Shown: positions 1-7,051 of the stretch, piece after piece
Layout of the letters: every line of letters starts with the position of its first letter
Numbering within the stretch: the first letter of the stretch is position 1
DNA from: Betaproteobacteria bacterium
GTDB taxonomy: Bacteria > Pseudomonadota > Gammaproteobacteria > Burkholderiales > Rhodocyclaceae
Assembly (NCBI GenBank): GCA_016880375.1
Contig: JAEHDO010000139.1
Coordinates: forward strand, 1 to 7,051
Direction: 5' to 3'
DNA: 7,051 nt
Program-made: the position numbers and the translations under genes
The notes under the pieces: model-generated
What the model was told of the DNA's origin: nothing
Databases searched by the model: none
The model's input: the letters and a program-made list of their open reading frames with translations, nothing else

Positions 1-488
1 ACCGTGCGGACATTGATGAAGCTCAGGTCGTCCTTGACCCACAGGCCGGAGCGGAACTCCTGCCCCACCACCCGCGACATCGCCTCCAGCCGCAATTGCT
101 TGGCGGCACGCTCCGCCGGCGGCGCGATGAAATCGCCGACAATGAACGTCAGCAGGACAAAAGCCAGCCCCACCTTGGCCAACGACGACAGGATCGCCAC
201 CGTCGACAGGCCCGAGGCACGCAAAACGGTGATTTCGGAATGCCGTGCCAGCATCGTCAGCGCATAGAGCGTGCCGATCAGCACCGCGATGGGCGCCAAC
301 TCGTAGATATGCCCAGGCAGGGTAAGCAGCACGAAGTACGCCATGTAGCGAAGCTGGTAGCTCCCCTTGCCCAGGCTTTGCAACTCATTGATGAAGTCGA
401 AAAAGGCAAACAGCATCAGGAATGCGACAAGGACCAGCGTCACAGCCGAATAGATTTCCCTCGCCAGGTAGCGCTGGTAGACCTTCAC
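1..488 (-). CDS. lptG: LptG, LPS export ABC transporter permease (3' part missing)
   Basis: LptG is one of two inner-membrane subunits of the LptB2FG transporter, which extracts lipopolysaccharide from the inner membrane and passes it to the periplasmic LptC/LptA bridge. The window holds the first 162 codons; the family is usually about 360 aa, so the rest of the periplasmic domain and the last three membrane segments lie beyond base 1. Visible are an N-terminal MKVYQRYLAREIY, a membrane segment at about residues 13-35 containing FFDFINEL, a second hydrophobic stretch at about 52-80, the cytoplasmic EITVLRASGLS segment at 85-95 (coupling region to the LptB ATPase in this family) and a third membrane segment at about 102-120. 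The GTG start is chosen because it overlaps the lptF stop as GTGA and has a GAGG ribosome binding site (plus-strand positions 497-500) eight bases upstream. Translation is therefore probably coupled to lptF. Family assignment is firm; the symbol rests also on the adjacent lptF. Confidence 0.95.
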   Translation of the reverse strand, partial: MKVYQRYLAREIYSAVTLVLVAFLMLFAFFDFINELQSLGKGSYQLRYMAYFVLLTLPGHIYELAPIAVLIGTLYALTMLARHSEITVLRASGLSTVAILSSLAKVGLAFVLLTFIVGDFIAPPAERAAKQLRLEAMSRVVGQEFRSGLWVKDDLSFINVRT

Positions 489-1591
489 TTGCGCAGCCTC
501 ACCCAGGAAAATACCGACAGCCGCTTGAAAAAAAGCAGGATCAACAAGATGAACATCACCACATGCACCAGCCACCAGCCGATCTGAAACGGCAGCCTGC
601 CCTGCGCCACCCAGGCCTGGCTCACCGAGATCAGGTTGCTGTAAAGCATGTAGGTGAGGATGGCCAGGATCAGGTTGTTGGTGCGGCCGGCGCGGGGATT
701 CACGAAACTGAGCGGAATGGCCAGCAGGGCCAGATTCAGCGCCGCCAGCGGCAGGCCGATGCGCCAGAGGATCTCCCCCCTGCCGGAATTGCCCTGGTTC
801 TGCATCAATTCCCACGTCGGCGTATTCTTGGTGGTCATCTCGATGCCGCGCGCCTCCTTCGTTTCGATGCGCACGGCGTAGCGCTCGAACTCCATGACGC
901 GATATTCCGGCGATCCCGGCATGCCTTCGTAGCGCCGGCCGTTCACCAGGACCACGAAGCGGTCGCCGTTGGCCAGGCTCTCGGTATAGCCATGGGAGGA
1001 CATCATCACGCCGAGCCGGCCATGCTGCATCGAACTGATGAAGATATTCCTGACAGCGCCTTCCTCGCCGGTGGCGGGGTCGGCCGAGGCCGCCTCGACG
1101 AAGAACACGCGTTCGCCGCTGGCCGATTCCTTGAATGCGCCCGGGGATATGCGCGCCACGTCGTCCCGGGTGTCCATGCGCTGGCGGTATTCGACGCTCT
1201 TTGATTGTGCCCAGGGCGACAGCAGCAGCGACAACACCGCAATCGCGGCAACCAGCGGAGCCGCAAACTTCAGTACCGGCTTCACCCAGGCCGTCAGAGG
1301 CAGGCCGCAGGAAAACCACACCGCCATTTCCGAATCGCGATAGCTGCGCGACAGGGTCATCAGCACCGCGATAAACAGGGTCAGGGAAAGCAGGATCGGC
1401 AGATGCGTCAGCGCGCCGAAGCCGAGCAGCGCGACAACCGCTTCGGATACGAGTTTGCCGCCGGCGGCCTGGCTCAGCAGTCGGATCAGCTGGGTCGTCA
1501 GCAGTATGGCGAACAGGGCAACGAAGGTTGCGCCAGCCGTGCCGGTGAACTCCCGCATCACCGCACGCTCAAAAGTCAGCCCACGCGCCAT
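485..1591 (-). CDS. lptF: LptF, LPS export ABC transporter permease
   Basis: LptF pairs with LptG as the transmembrane half of the LptB2FG lipopolysaccharide exporter. The protein is 368 aa, normal for the family. Hydrophobic segments lie at about residues 18-39, 50-80, 103-127, 275-297, 306-328 and 336-356. The hydrophilic stretch between the third and fourth (about 130-265) matches the periplasmic beta-jellyroll domain. Recognisable family signatures are SYRDSEMAVWFSCGLPL at 83-99, the coupling-helix region facing LptB, and PLSFVNPRAGR at 293-303. The ATG is the first plausible start; a GGAAAAAG stretch about seven bases upstream is a modest ribosome binding site. Remembered betaproteobacterial LptF proteins begin nearer residue 5 here, so the true N-terminus could be a few residues shorter. 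The gene is divergent from pepA and overlaps lptG by four bases, the arrangement also found in E. coli. I found no convincing promoter for it; a weak candidate lies inside the 5' end of pepA. Confidence 0.96.
   Translation of the reverse strand: MARGLTFERAVMREFTGTAGATFVALFAILLTTQLIRLLSQAAGGKLVSEAVVALLGFGALTHLPILLSLTLFIAVLMTLSRSYRDSEMAVWFSCGLPLTAWVKPVLKFAAPLVAAIAVLSLLLSPWAQSKSVEYRQRMDTRDDVARISPGAFKESASGERVFFVEAASADPATGEEGAVRNIFISSMQHGRLGVMMSSHGYTESLANGDRFVVLVNGRRYEGMPGSPEYRVMEFERYAVRIETKEARGIEMTTKNTPTWELMQNQGNSGRGEILWRIGLPLAALNLALLAIPLSFVNPRAGRTNNLILAILTYMLYSNLISVSQAWVAQGRLPFQIGWWLVHVVMFILLILLFFKRLSVFSWVRLRK
497..501 (-). promoter_or_regulatory. Ribosome binding site deciding the lptG GTG start
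   Basis: On the minus strand TGAGG lies eight bases before the GTG at 488-486, inside the last codons of lptF. No ATG is available nearby, so this site together with the GTGA overlap settles the lptG start. Confidence 0.7.
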
Positions 1592-1592
1592 T

Positions 1593-1622
1593 TTGACTTT
1601 TTCCGAGGGGAACAGGGATAAT
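1593..1622 (+). promoter_or_regulatory. Probable sigma70 promoter for pepA
   Basis: TTGACT at 1593-1598 (five of six matches to TTGACA) and GATAAT at 1617-1622 (five of six to TATAAT) are separated by 18 bases. Transcription would start near 1629, giving a leader of about 25 bases before the pepA GTG. The -35 hexamer lies directly against the lptF start codon (1589-1591), so RNA polymerase here would cover the start of the divergent gene. Assigned from sequence match and position only. Confidence 0.7.
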
Positions 1623-1638
1623 CGAAACCTGATTGGAC

Positions 1639-1647
1639 GGAGAGGAG
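1639..1647 (+). promoter_or_regulatory. Ribosome binding site deciding the pepA GTG start
   Basis: GGAGAGGAG ends six bases before the GTG at 1654. This is the strongest Shine-Dalgarno sequence in the window. It rules out the in-frame TTG at 1633, which lies upstream of the site and has no such element of its own. Confidence 0.85.
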
Positions 1648-1653
1648 CAGCAC

Positions 1654-3147
1654 GTGGAATTTAGCATAAAAAGCGGTCACCCGCCTAAGGCAAGTTGCGA
1701 CTGCATCGTCGTCGGCGTTTTCGATTCGCGCAAGCTGTCGACGCCGGCGGGAGAACTGGACAAGCTCGCCGGAAGGTATCTTGACGGCATCCTGCGTCGT
1801 GGCGACATGGAGGGAAAAAGCGGCTCGACGCTTCTGGTGCACGGCACGCCAGGCGTCGCCGCCGAACGCGTGCTGCTGGTCGGCCTCGGAAAGGAAGCTG
1901 AGTTCGGCGAAAAGGCCTATCGCGACGCGCTTGCCGCAGCGGTGCGCGCGCTGAAGGACACCGGCAGCAAGAACATCACCATCACGCTGAGCGAACTGCC
2001 TGTCGCCAGGCGCAACGCCGCATGGCGGGTGCGCCAGGGGGCGCTGGTGGCCCACGATGTGCTTTTCCGCTCCGATCAGCTCAAGTCGAAAAAGGACAAC
2101 GCCAGCCCGTCCCTCTCTGCGATCGCGTTCTCCGTGGCCGGCAAGGACGCAAAATCCGCCAGCACCGCGCTAATGCAGGGCATTGCCATCGCGCAGGGCA
2201 TGAACCTCACCCGCGAACTGGGCAACCTGCCGGCCAACATCTGCACGCCGACCTACCTGGCGCAGCAGGCGCAAAAGCTGGCGAAGGCGTTCAAGCTGAA
2301 GTGCGAAGTGCTCGACCGCGCCCGCATGGAAAAGCTCGGCATGGGCTCGCTGCTGGCCGTTGGGCGCGGCTCGCACCAGCCACCGTGCTTCATCGTCCTG
2401 CGGCATCTGGGCGGCAAGGCCAGGGCGAAGCCTGTCGTATTGGTCGGCAAGGGCATCACCTTCGACACCGGCGGCATTTCGCTCAAGCCGGGCGCCGAGA
2501 TGGACGAGATGAAATACGACATGTCCGGCGCTGCCAGCGTGCTCGGCGCTTTCCACGCCATGGCGACCATGAAGCTGCCGCTGAACGTGATCGGCCTCAT
2601 CCCGGCGGTCGAGAACATGCCGGGCGGGGCAGCGACGCGGCCGGGCGATATCGTCACCTCGCTGTCCGGGCAGACCGTCGAGATCCTCAACACAGACGCG
2701 GAAGGGCGGCTCATACTCTGCGACGCCCTCACCTATGCCGAGCGCTTCGAGCCGGATTGCGTGGTGGACGTCGCCACGCTCACCGGCGCCTGCGTCATCG
2801 CCCTGGGCGCGGTGGCCTCCGGCCTGATGGCCAACGACGACAGCCTCGCCGCAGAACTGCTGGAGGCGGGCCAGACCTCGGGCGACCGCGCCTGGCAACT
2901 GCCACTTTGGGACGACTACCAGGAGATGCTCAAGAGCAATTTCGCCGACATCCCCAACATCAGCGGCAGCCGCGCGGCGGGTACCATCACCGGCGCCTGC
3001 TTCCTGGCGCGCTTCACGAAAAAATACCGCTGGGCGCATCTCGACATCGCCGGCACCGCCTGGCGCTCGGGTGCCAGCAAAGGTTCGACCGGGCGGCCGG
3101 TGCCGCTGCTGACGCACTTCCTGATGAAGCGCGCGGGCAAGCTGTGA
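1654..3147 (+). CDS. pepA: Leucyl aminopeptidase PepA (M17 family)
   Basis: PepA is a cytoplasmic, usually hexameric, two-metal aminopeptidase that removes N-terminal residues from peptides. In E. coli it also binds DNA as a XerCD accessory factor and carAB regulator; that second role is not shown here. The protein is 497 aa against about 503 in E. coli. The N-terminal domain (about residues 1-160) begins MEFSIKSG, typical of betaproteobacterial PepA. The catalytic domain carries [11 protein letters not shown] with K266 and D271, catalytic K278 in the following ISLKPG, D289 in YDMSGAA, and the signature NTDAEGRL at 346-353 giving D348, E350 and R352. All expected metal and catalytic residues are therefore present, each four positions below its E. 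coli counterpart. The GTG start is fixed by a GGAGAGGAG site six bases upstream. The stop overlaps the holC start by four bases, so the two are probably cotranscribed and translationally coupled. The gene is divergent from lptF and has its own promoter-like sequence. Confidence 0.97.
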   Translation: MEFSIKSGHPPKASCDCIVVGVFDSRKLSTPAGELDKLAGRYLDGILRRGDMEGKSGSTLLVHGTPGVAAERVLLVGLGKEAEFGEKAYRDALAAAVRALKDTGSKNITITLSELPVARRNAAWRVRQGALVAHDVLFRSDQLKSKKDNASPSLSAIAFSVAGKDAKSASTALMQGIAIAQGMNLTRELGNLPANICTPTYLAQQAQKLAKAFKLKCEVLDRARMEKLGMGSLLAVGRGSHQPPCFIVLRHLGGKARAKPVVLVGKGITFDTGGISLKPGAEMDEMKYDMSGAASVLGAFHAMATMKLPLNVIGLIPAVENMPGGAATRPGDIVTSLSGQTVEILNTDAEGRLILCDALTYAERFEPDCVVDVATLTGACVIALGAVASGLMANDDSLAAELLEAGQTSGDRAWQLPLWDDYQEMLKSNFADIPNISGSRAAGTITGACFLARFTKKYRWAHLDIAGTAWRSGASKGSTGRPVPLLTHFLMKRAGKL

Positions 3148-3566
3148 CCAGCATCGATTTCTACCATGGCGCCAGCGACAAGGTTCAGTCCGCCTGCCGC
3201 TTGATCGGCGATTTGTATGCCCAGGGCCGAAGGGTGATGGTCTATGCGCCAGCGGAGAGCCTGGCCGACAGGCTGGACCGTCAGTTGTGGGTCCAGCCGG
3301 CAACGGGCTTCTTGCCCCATTGCCGCGTCGGCGCGGCACCTTCCGCCGACACACCCATCGTTATCGTTGGCTCGCTGGACGATGCCGCACACCACGACGT
3401 GCTGATAAACCTGGACGGCGATCTGCCGCCGGCCTTTTCCCGTTTCGAGCGCCTGCTCGAAATCGTCGGCACGGATGAAGCCGACCGCGGGCCAGCGCGG
3501 GAGCGCTTCAAGTTCTACCGCGACCGTGGCTATGCCATTGCGGCGCACGATCTCTCGAAAGGTTGA
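3144..3566 (+). CDS. holC: DNA polymerase III subunit chi
   Basis: Chi is the small clamp-loader accessory subunit that, bound to psi, links the DNA polymerase III holoenzyme to single-stranded DNA-binding protein. The product is 140 aa (E. coli 147). It begins [13 protein letters not shown] after the initiator. Family features are the [12 protein letters not shown] strand-helix region at 25-36, [13 protein letters not shown] at 48-60 (compare LWARPAESFVPH in E. coli), a DVLINL strand at 85-90 and the C-terminal [13 protein letters not shown] at 118-130, the conserved helix that ends chi proteins. The GTG start overlaps the pepA stop as GTGA; the ribosome binding site is weak, which fits translational coupling. 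The reading frame stays open far upstream inside pepA, so the start rests on the overlap, the family length and N-terminal similarity, not on an upstream stop. The order pepA-holC-valS is the same in E. coli. No psi gene (holD) is in the window. Confidence 0.93.
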   Translation: MTSIDFYHGASDKVQSACRLIGDLYAQGRRVMVYAPAESLADRLDRQLWVQPATGFLPHCRVGAAPSADTPIVIVGSLDDAAHHDVLINLDGDLPPAFSRFERLLEIVGTDEADRGPARERFKFYRDRGYAIAAHDLSKG

Positions 3567-3569
3567 GCG

Positions 3570-3974
3570 GTGAGCGACGACATCTTCGGCAAGGCCGATG
3601 CGCTGATGAAGCGCCGCGCCTTCGTCGCCGGGGGCGCCCAGTCCGCGCCCCCGGCGGAGGACCTTCCCGTGCTCACCGAGGTGGTCGATCCGAGCCAGGC
3701 AGTGCCCGCACTCTCGGCAGCCCTCTCCGGCAGCCCGGGCGCCGAACACCTGGCCGAGCGCATGCGCGACCTGCTCGGCCCCCTGCCGCCGGACATTGCC
3801 CGCGCGGTTGAAAACTGGCTCGTCGCCACACTGCCACGCCTGGTCGCGCGGCGCCTCGACGGCATCGCCGAGCAGGTCGCCGAGGAAGTCGGCGGCGCCT
3901 TGCGCGAAACCCTGCCGCTGCTCATCTCCGACCTGATCCGTTCGGCCCAGGAAAGAACCAAGTCCGGCAAGTAA
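3570..3974 (+). CDS. Conserved-looking small protein of unknown function
   Basis: I do not recognise a characterised function. The 134-aa product has no signal peptide or membrane segment. It has three parts: an N-terminal segment MSDDIFGKADALMKRR; a flexible Ala/Pro/Gly/Ser-rich stretch (about 18-58) interrupted by DLPVLTEVVD at 31-40; and a helix-forming C-terminal half (about 58-130) rich in Leu, Arg and Glu. That half holds WLVATLPRLVARRL at 83-96 and ALRETLPLLISDLI at 110-123, two similar amphipathic segments 27 residues apart. The GTG start has AAAGG at 3558-3562, seven bases upstream, and lies three bases after the holC stop, so it is very likely in the pepA-holC transcript. From memory, betaproteobacteria often carry a short uncharacterised gene with a PVLTE-type motif between holC and valS (DUF2486-like in Burkholderia); I could not check this. 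The C-terminal pattern also resembles the PopZ/DUF2497 assembly motif of alphaproteobacteria. Codon usage looks like its neighbours. Being a gene is well supported; its role is open. Confidence 0.85.
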   Translation: MSDDIFGKADALMKRRAFVAGGAQSAPPAEDLPVLTEVVDPSQAVPALSAALSGSPGAEHLAERMRDLLGPLPPDIARAVENWLVATLPRLVARRLDGIAEQVAEEVGGALRETLPLLISDLIRSAQERTKSGK

Positions 3975-3980
3975 CACTCG

Positions 3981-4002
3981 CCGGAGCAGATCGCCGCTCC
4001 GG
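3981..4002 (+). terminator. Inverted repeat, possible weak terminator of the pepA operon
   Basis: CCGGAGC (3981-3987) and GCTCCGG (3996-4002) form a perfect 7-bp stem with an 8-base loop, six bases after the stop of the 134-aa gene. The bases after it (4003-4016) are T-rich but interrupted by A, C and G, so termination by this element alone would be weak. The tract overlaps a TATAAT box, so the element could serve both to attenuate upstream transcription and to border the valS promoter. Confidence 0.5.
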
Positions 4003-4008
4003 TATAAT
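4003..4008 (+). promoter_or_regulatory. Candidate -10 box for valS
   Basis: TATAAT at 4003-4008 matches the sigma70 -10 consensus in all six positions. It would start transcription near 4015, about 25 bases before the valS ATG. There is no recognisable -35 hexamer at 16-18 bases upstream (that place is taken by the GC-rich left arm of the inverted repeat) and no extended -10 TG. An exact -10 at this distance from the start codon in GC-rich DNA is suggestive, but the promoter would need an activator or be weak. Confidence 0.45.
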
Positions 4009-4040
4009 TTCGTTTTCTGCTTTACCTTCCCCCCTCAGCG

Positions 4041-6863
4041 ATGGAACTCGCCAAATCCTTCGAGCCGGCCGACATCGAGCGCCGCTGGTATCCCTTGTGG
4101 GAGTCGCGCGACTATTTCGCCGCCGGCACCGACGCCGCCAAGACCGACAACTTCTGCATCCTGCTGCCGCCGCCCAACGTCACCGGCACGCTGCACATGG
4201 GCCACGGCTTCAACCAGACACTGATGGATGCCCTCACGCGCTACCACCGCATGCGTGGCGCCAATACGCTGTGGCAGCCGGGCACCGATCACGCCGGCAT
4301 CGCCACGCAGATCGTCGTCGAGCGCCAACTCGACGCGGAAGGTGTCAGCCGCCACGACCTCGGCCGTGAGAAGTTCCTCGAGCGCGTCTGGCAGTGGAAG
4401 GAGTACTCCGGCGGCACCATCACGCGGCAGATGCGGCGGCTGGGCACCTCGCCCGACTGGTCGCGCGAGCGCTTCACCATGGACGAGGGCCTGTCGAAGA
4501 TCGTCACCGAGACCTTCGTGCGCCTCTACCGCGAGGGGCTGATCTACCGCGGCAAGCGGCTGGTCAACTGGGATCCGAAGCTGCTTACCGCGGTGTCCGA
4601 CCTGGAAGTCGTCTCCGAGGAAGAAGACGGCTTCATGTGGGAGATACGCTATCCCTACGCGGAAGGCGAAGGTGCGCTAGTCGTTGCAACGACGCGCCCG
4701 GAAACGCTGCTGGGCGACGTCGCCGTCGCCGTCAACCCGGACGACGAGCGTTATCAGCACCTCGTCGGCAAGCAGGTGCGCCTGCCGCTCACCGGCCGCA
4801 CCATCCCGGTCATCGCCGACAGCTATGTCGACAAGGCCTTCGGCACCGGCTGCGTGAAGATCACGCCGGCGCACGACTTCAACGACTGGCAGGTCGGCCA
4901 CCGCCACGGCTTCACGCCGCTTTCCATCCTCACCCTGGATGCCCGCATCAACGAGCACGGCCCGGAGAAATACCGCGGCCTCGACCGCTACGACGCCCGC
5001 AAGGCCATCGTTGCCGACCTCGAGGCCGAAGGACTGCTCGCCTCGGTGAAGCCGCACAAGCTGATGGTGCCGCGCGGCGACCGCAGCAACGCCGTCATCG
5101 AGCCGATGCTCACCGATCAATGGTTCGTCGCCATGTCCAAGCCGGGCGCCGACGGCAAAAGCATCGCTGGCAAGGCGCTGGAATGCGTGGCTTCGGGCGA
5201 GATCCGCTTCGTGCCCGAACAGTGGGTGAACACCTACAACCAGTGGCTCAACAACATCCAGGACTGGTGCATCTCGCGCCAACTGTGGTGGGGCCACCAG
5301 ATCCCGGCCTGGCATGCCGACGACGGCCGCGTCTACGTCGCCCACGACGAGAACGAGGCCTATACGCTCGCCCGCGCCGACGGCTACACGGGCGGCTTGG
5401 AGCGCGACCCTGATGTCCTCGACACCTGGTATTCCTCGGCGCTGTGGCCCTTCTCGACACTGGACTGGACGCCGGAGTGGCCCAATAAATCGAACCCCGC
5501 GCTCGACCTCTATCTGCCCTCCTCGGTGCTGGTCACCGGCTTCGACATCATCTTCTTCTGGGTGGCACGCATGGTGATGATGACGAAGCACATCACCGGC
5601 AGGATTCCCTTCAGGCACGTCTACGTGCATGGCCTGATCCGCGACGCGGAAGGACAGAAGATGTCGAAGTCGAAGGGCAACGTGCTCGATCCAATCGACC
5701 TCATCGATGGCATCGCGATCGACGCCCTGGTGGAAAAGCGCACCACCGGCCTGATGAATCCCAGGGACGCGTCCAAAATCGAGAAGCGCACGCGCAGGGA
5801 ATTCCCCAACGGCATCCCCGGCTTCGGCACCGACGCCCTGCGCTTCACCTTCGCCAGCCTCGCCTCGCCTGGCCGCGACATCAAGTTCGACCTCTCGCGC
5901 TGCGAGGGCTACCGCAACTTCTGCAACAAGCTGTGGAACGCCACGCGCTTCGTGCTGATGAACTGCGAGGACCAGGACTGCGGCCTGGCGCCCAACGTAA
6001 CCCCGGGTTCCGACGCCTGCAACGCCGCCTACCTCGACTTCTCGTCCGCCGACCGCTGGATCGTCAGCCGCCTGCAGCGCACCGAAGCCGAGGTGGCGCA
6101 GCATTTCGCCGACTATCGCTTCGACCTGCTCGCCCGTGCCATCTACGAATTCGTCTGGGACGAGTACTGCGACTGGTACGTGGAACTTGCCAAGGTGCAG
6201 ATCCAGACCGGCTCCGAGGCGCAGCCGCGCGCCACGCGGCGCACCCTGGTGCGCGTGCTGGAGACCATGCTGCGCCTGGCCCACCCGCTGATCCCCTTCA
6301 TCACCGAGGAGCTGTGGCAAAAGGTTGCCCCCGTGGCGGGACGAGAGGGCGAGAGCATCATGCTCCAGCCCTACCCGGCAGCGGATCTGTCGCGTATCGA
6401 CGAGAAGGCCGAGGCCGACGTCCGGCTGCTCAAGGACCTGATCAACGCCTGCCGCAGCCTGCGCGGGGAAATGAACCTCTCGCCGGCACAGAAGGTGCCG
6501 CTGCTGGCCACCGGCGACCGCGACCGGGTGAGCGCCTTCGCGCCCTATCTCGCCGCCCTGGCACGGCTGTCGGAAGTGACGGCCACCGGCGCCGAACTGC
6601 CGGCCGGCGACGCCCCGGTGCAGATCGTCGGCGACTTCCGCCTGATGCTGAAGATCGAGATCGACGTGACCGCCGAGCGCGAGCGGCTAACGAAGGAGAT
6701 CGCCCGCGTCGAGAGCGAGATCGCCAAGGCCAACGCCAAGCTCGGCAACACCGGCTTCGTCGGCCGCGCCCCTGCCGCCGTGGTGGCGCAGGAGAAGGAA
6801 CGGCTGGCGAACTTCGTCTCGCTGACTGAAAAACTGCGTGCACAACTCGTCCGGCTGCAGTAG
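4041..6863 (+). CDS. valS: Valyl-tRNA synthetase
   Basis: This class I aminoacyl-tRNA synthetase charges tRNA-Val with valine in the cytoplasm and hydrolyses mischarged Thr-tRNA-Val at an editing site. The product is 940 aa (E. coli 951), apparently full length. The Rossmann catalytic domain carries the HIGH-type HMGH at 52-55 inside [14 protein letters not shown] and KMSKS at 540-544. The inserted editing domain (about 200-400) has TTRPET at 217-222 and the conserved AHDFND segment with D279. WWGHQIPAW follows at 416-424. The anticodon-binding domain contains WDEYCDWY at 706-713 and the [12 protein letters not shown] helix. The C-terminal coiled-coil tRNA arm covers about 875-940. The ATG is the only reasonable start, because [21 protein letters not shown] aligns with family N-termini after the first few residues. 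The leader before it is pyrimidine-rich with no Shine-Dalgarno. A segment of about a dozen extra residues after the KMSKS domain (about 645-662) looks like a harmless loop. The gene follows holC as in E. coli, with one small gene between. Confidence 0.98.
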   Translation: MELAKSFEPADIERRWYPLWESRDYFAAGTDAAKTDNFCILLPPPNVTGTLHMGHGFNQTLMDALTRYHRMRGANTLWQPGTDHAGIATQIVVERQLDAEGVSRHDLGREKFLERVWQWKEYSGGTITRQMRRLGTSPDWSRERFTMDEGLSKIVTETFVRLYREGLIYRGKRLVNWDPKLLTAVSDLEVVSEEEDGFMWEIRYPYAEGEGALVVATTRPETLLGDVAVAVNPDDERYQHLVGKQVRLPLTGRTIPVIADSYVDKAFGTGCVKITPAHDFNDWQVGHRHGFTPLSILTLDARINEHGPEKYRGLDRYDARKAIVADLEAEGLLASVKPHKLMVPRGDRSNAVIEPMLTDQWFVAMSKPGADGKSIAGKALECVASGEIRFVPEQWVNTYNQWLNNIQDWCISRQLWWGHQIPAWHADDGRVYVAHDENEAYTLARADGYTGGLERDPDVLDTWYSSALWPFSTLDWTPEWPNKSNPALDLYLPSSVLVTGFDIIFFWVARMVMMTKHITGRIPFRHVYVHGLIRDAEGQKMSKSKGNVLDPIDLIDGIAIDALVEKRTTGLMNPRDASKIEKRTRREFPNGIPGFGTDALRFTFASLASPGRDIKFDLSRCEGYRNFCNKLWNATRFVLMNCEDQDCGLAPNVTPGSDACNAAYLDFSSADRWIVSRLQRTEAEVAQHFADYRFDLLARAIYEFVWDEYCDWYVELAKVQIQTGSEAQPRATRRTLVRVLETMLRLAHPLIPFITEELWQKVAPVAGREGESIMLQPYPAADLSRIDEKAEADVRLLKDLINACRSLRGEMNLSPAQKVPLLATGDRDRVSAFAPYLAALARLSEVTATGAELPAGDAPVQIVGDFRLMLKIEIDVTAERERLTKEIARVESEIAKANAKLGNTGFVGRAPAAVVAQEKERLANFVSLTEKLRAQLVRLQ

Positions 6864-6896
6864 GAACCGCATCTGCGGCTCCGCTGTCCGAAGCCG

Positions 6897-7051
6897 ATGA
6901 AGCCTCTCCTGCGTGCGCTCGGGCAGCGCAACTTCCGCCTCTATTTCATCGGCCAGAGCGCCTCCTTCGTCGGCACCTGGATGCAGCAGATCGCGCTCGC
7001 CTGGCTGATCTACCGGCTCACCGGCTCGCCCTTCATGCTCGGCCTGGCCAC
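6897..7051 (+). CDS. Major facilitator superfamily transporter, N-terminal fragment
   Basis: Only the first 51 codons are in the window, reading MKPLLRALGQRNFRLYFIGQ and onward. A short basic N-terminus is followed by the first transmembrane helix (about residues 15-38) containing GTWMQQIALAWL and then YRLTGSPFMLGL at 39-50, leading toward the second helix. The RNFRLYF...S.VGTWMQ..A..WL.Y.LTGS pattern is typical of the MFS_3/EntS-like group of proton-driven exporters; I infer efflux but cannot name a substrate from the fragment. The ATG lies 33 bases after the valS stop with only a weak GAAG upstream. No promoter or convincing terminator lies between, so read-through from valS is likely. An alternative start further downstream is unlikely because the first residues already fit the family. 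Confidence 0.88.
   Translation, partial: MKPLLRALGQRNFRLYFIGQSASFVGTWMQQIALAWLIYRLTGSPFMLGLA

Noticed and set aside
422..1204. A 260-codon plus-strand open frame opposite lptF
   Set aside because: Its composition (His, Gln, Arg, Ala rich) is typical of antisense translation, and it overlaps a clear membrane protein gene along its whole length.
1633..1653. TTG at 1633 as an alternative pepA start giving seven more residues
   Set aside because: The strong ribosome binding site at 1639-1647 would then lie inside the coding region. The GTG at 1654 is correctly spaced from it and gives the familiar MEFSIKSG N-terminus.
1663..1693. Minus-strand promoter for lptF: TATGCT (complement of 1663-1668) with TTGCCT about 19 bases upstream
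   Set aside because: Only four of six matches in each hexamer and an over-long spacer; too weak to annotate, though it is the best minus-strand candidate I found.
2022..3143. The holC frame stays open for about 1.1 kb upstream, which could suggest a long N-terminal extension
   Set aside because: The upstream part is the out-of-frame translation of the pepA catalytic domain and is Arg/Gly/His rich low-complexity sequence. The 140-aa product from 3144 already has the family length and N-terminus.
2170..3354. A 394-codon open frame on the minus strand opposite pepA and holC
   Set aside because: It spans the coupled junction of two well-supported genes and shows no family features; it is a codon-bias shadow. 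The same applies to the minus-strand frame at 2916-3977.
3975..4040. T-box or other aminoacyl-tRNA-sensing leader in front of valS
   Set aside because: The spacer is only 66 bases, far too short for a T-box, and T-boxes are not expected for valS in proteobacteria.
5964..6020. Cysteines C642, C647 and C660 in ValRS as a possible metal site
   Set aside because: Irregular spacing with no fourth ligand nearby; a similar QDCG sequence occurs in E. coli ValRS in this loop, so a zinc site is not supported.
4677..6320. A 547-codon open frame on the minus strand opposite valS
   Set aside because: It lies wholly inside valS, whose protein has every family motif. The antisense product is rich in Arg, Gly, Val and His without a recognisable domain, as expected for the mirror of GC-rich codons.
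6867..6878. CCGC-ATCT-GCGG inverted repeat between valS and the MFS gene
   Set aside because: A 4-bp stem with no following T-tract; such palindromes are common by chance in GC-rich DNA, so it is not called a terminator.
1..7051. Mobile element, CRISPR array, tRNA/rRNA gene, toxin-antitoxin or defence system
   Set aside because: Read on both strands: no spaced direct repeats, no terminal inverted repeats, no transposase or integrase motifs and no RNA gene pattern were seen. The whole window is accounted for by conserved chromosomal genes.

Overview
The window is GC-rich DNA that reads as a chromosomal housekeeping locus of a betaproteobacterium, probably Rhodocyclales or a close relative. 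That placement rests on recalled protein similarity, for example the PepA N-terminus and the LptF sequence, and on gene order; no search was run. The core layout, lptG-lptF divergent from pepA-holC-valS, is the same order known from E. coli, so this is conserved vertical synteny rather than an accessory island.

Left part (minus strand): the 5' two-fifths or so of lptG (cut by the window edge) and complete lptF. They encode the two membrane subunits of the lipopolysaccharide export ABC transporter and are joined by a 4-base GTGA stop/start overlap. A gap of about 60 bases separates lptF from divergent pepA. It holds a good sigma70-type promoter for pepA and a strong ribosome binding site that fixes the pepA start at a GTG.

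Middle part (plus strand): pepA (M17 leucyl aminopeptidase), holC (chi subunit of DNA polymerase III) and a 134-codon gene of unknown function are packed with a 4-base overlap and a 3-base gap, which suggests one transcript. The small gene is the least explained part of the window. It has a short N-terminal segment with a PVLTE motif, a low-complexity linker, and a helical C-terminal half with two spaced copies of a TLP-containing amphipathic motif.

Right part: a 66-base spacer with a perfect 7-bp inverted repeat touching a consensus TATAAT box leads into complete valS (valyl-tRNA synthetase, 940 aa, all signature motifs present). Thirty-three bases further on starts an MFS-type exporter, cut off by the window end. 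The cell functions covered are outer-membrane LPS assembly, peptide turnover, DNA replication, translation and probably efflux of an unknown compound.

I see no mobile element, CRISPR array, tRNA or rRNA gene, or defence system. The long antisense open frames are codon-bias shadows of the real genes. The only candidates for new biology are the 134-aa protein and the hairpin/-10 arrangement with an SD-less leader in front of valS.
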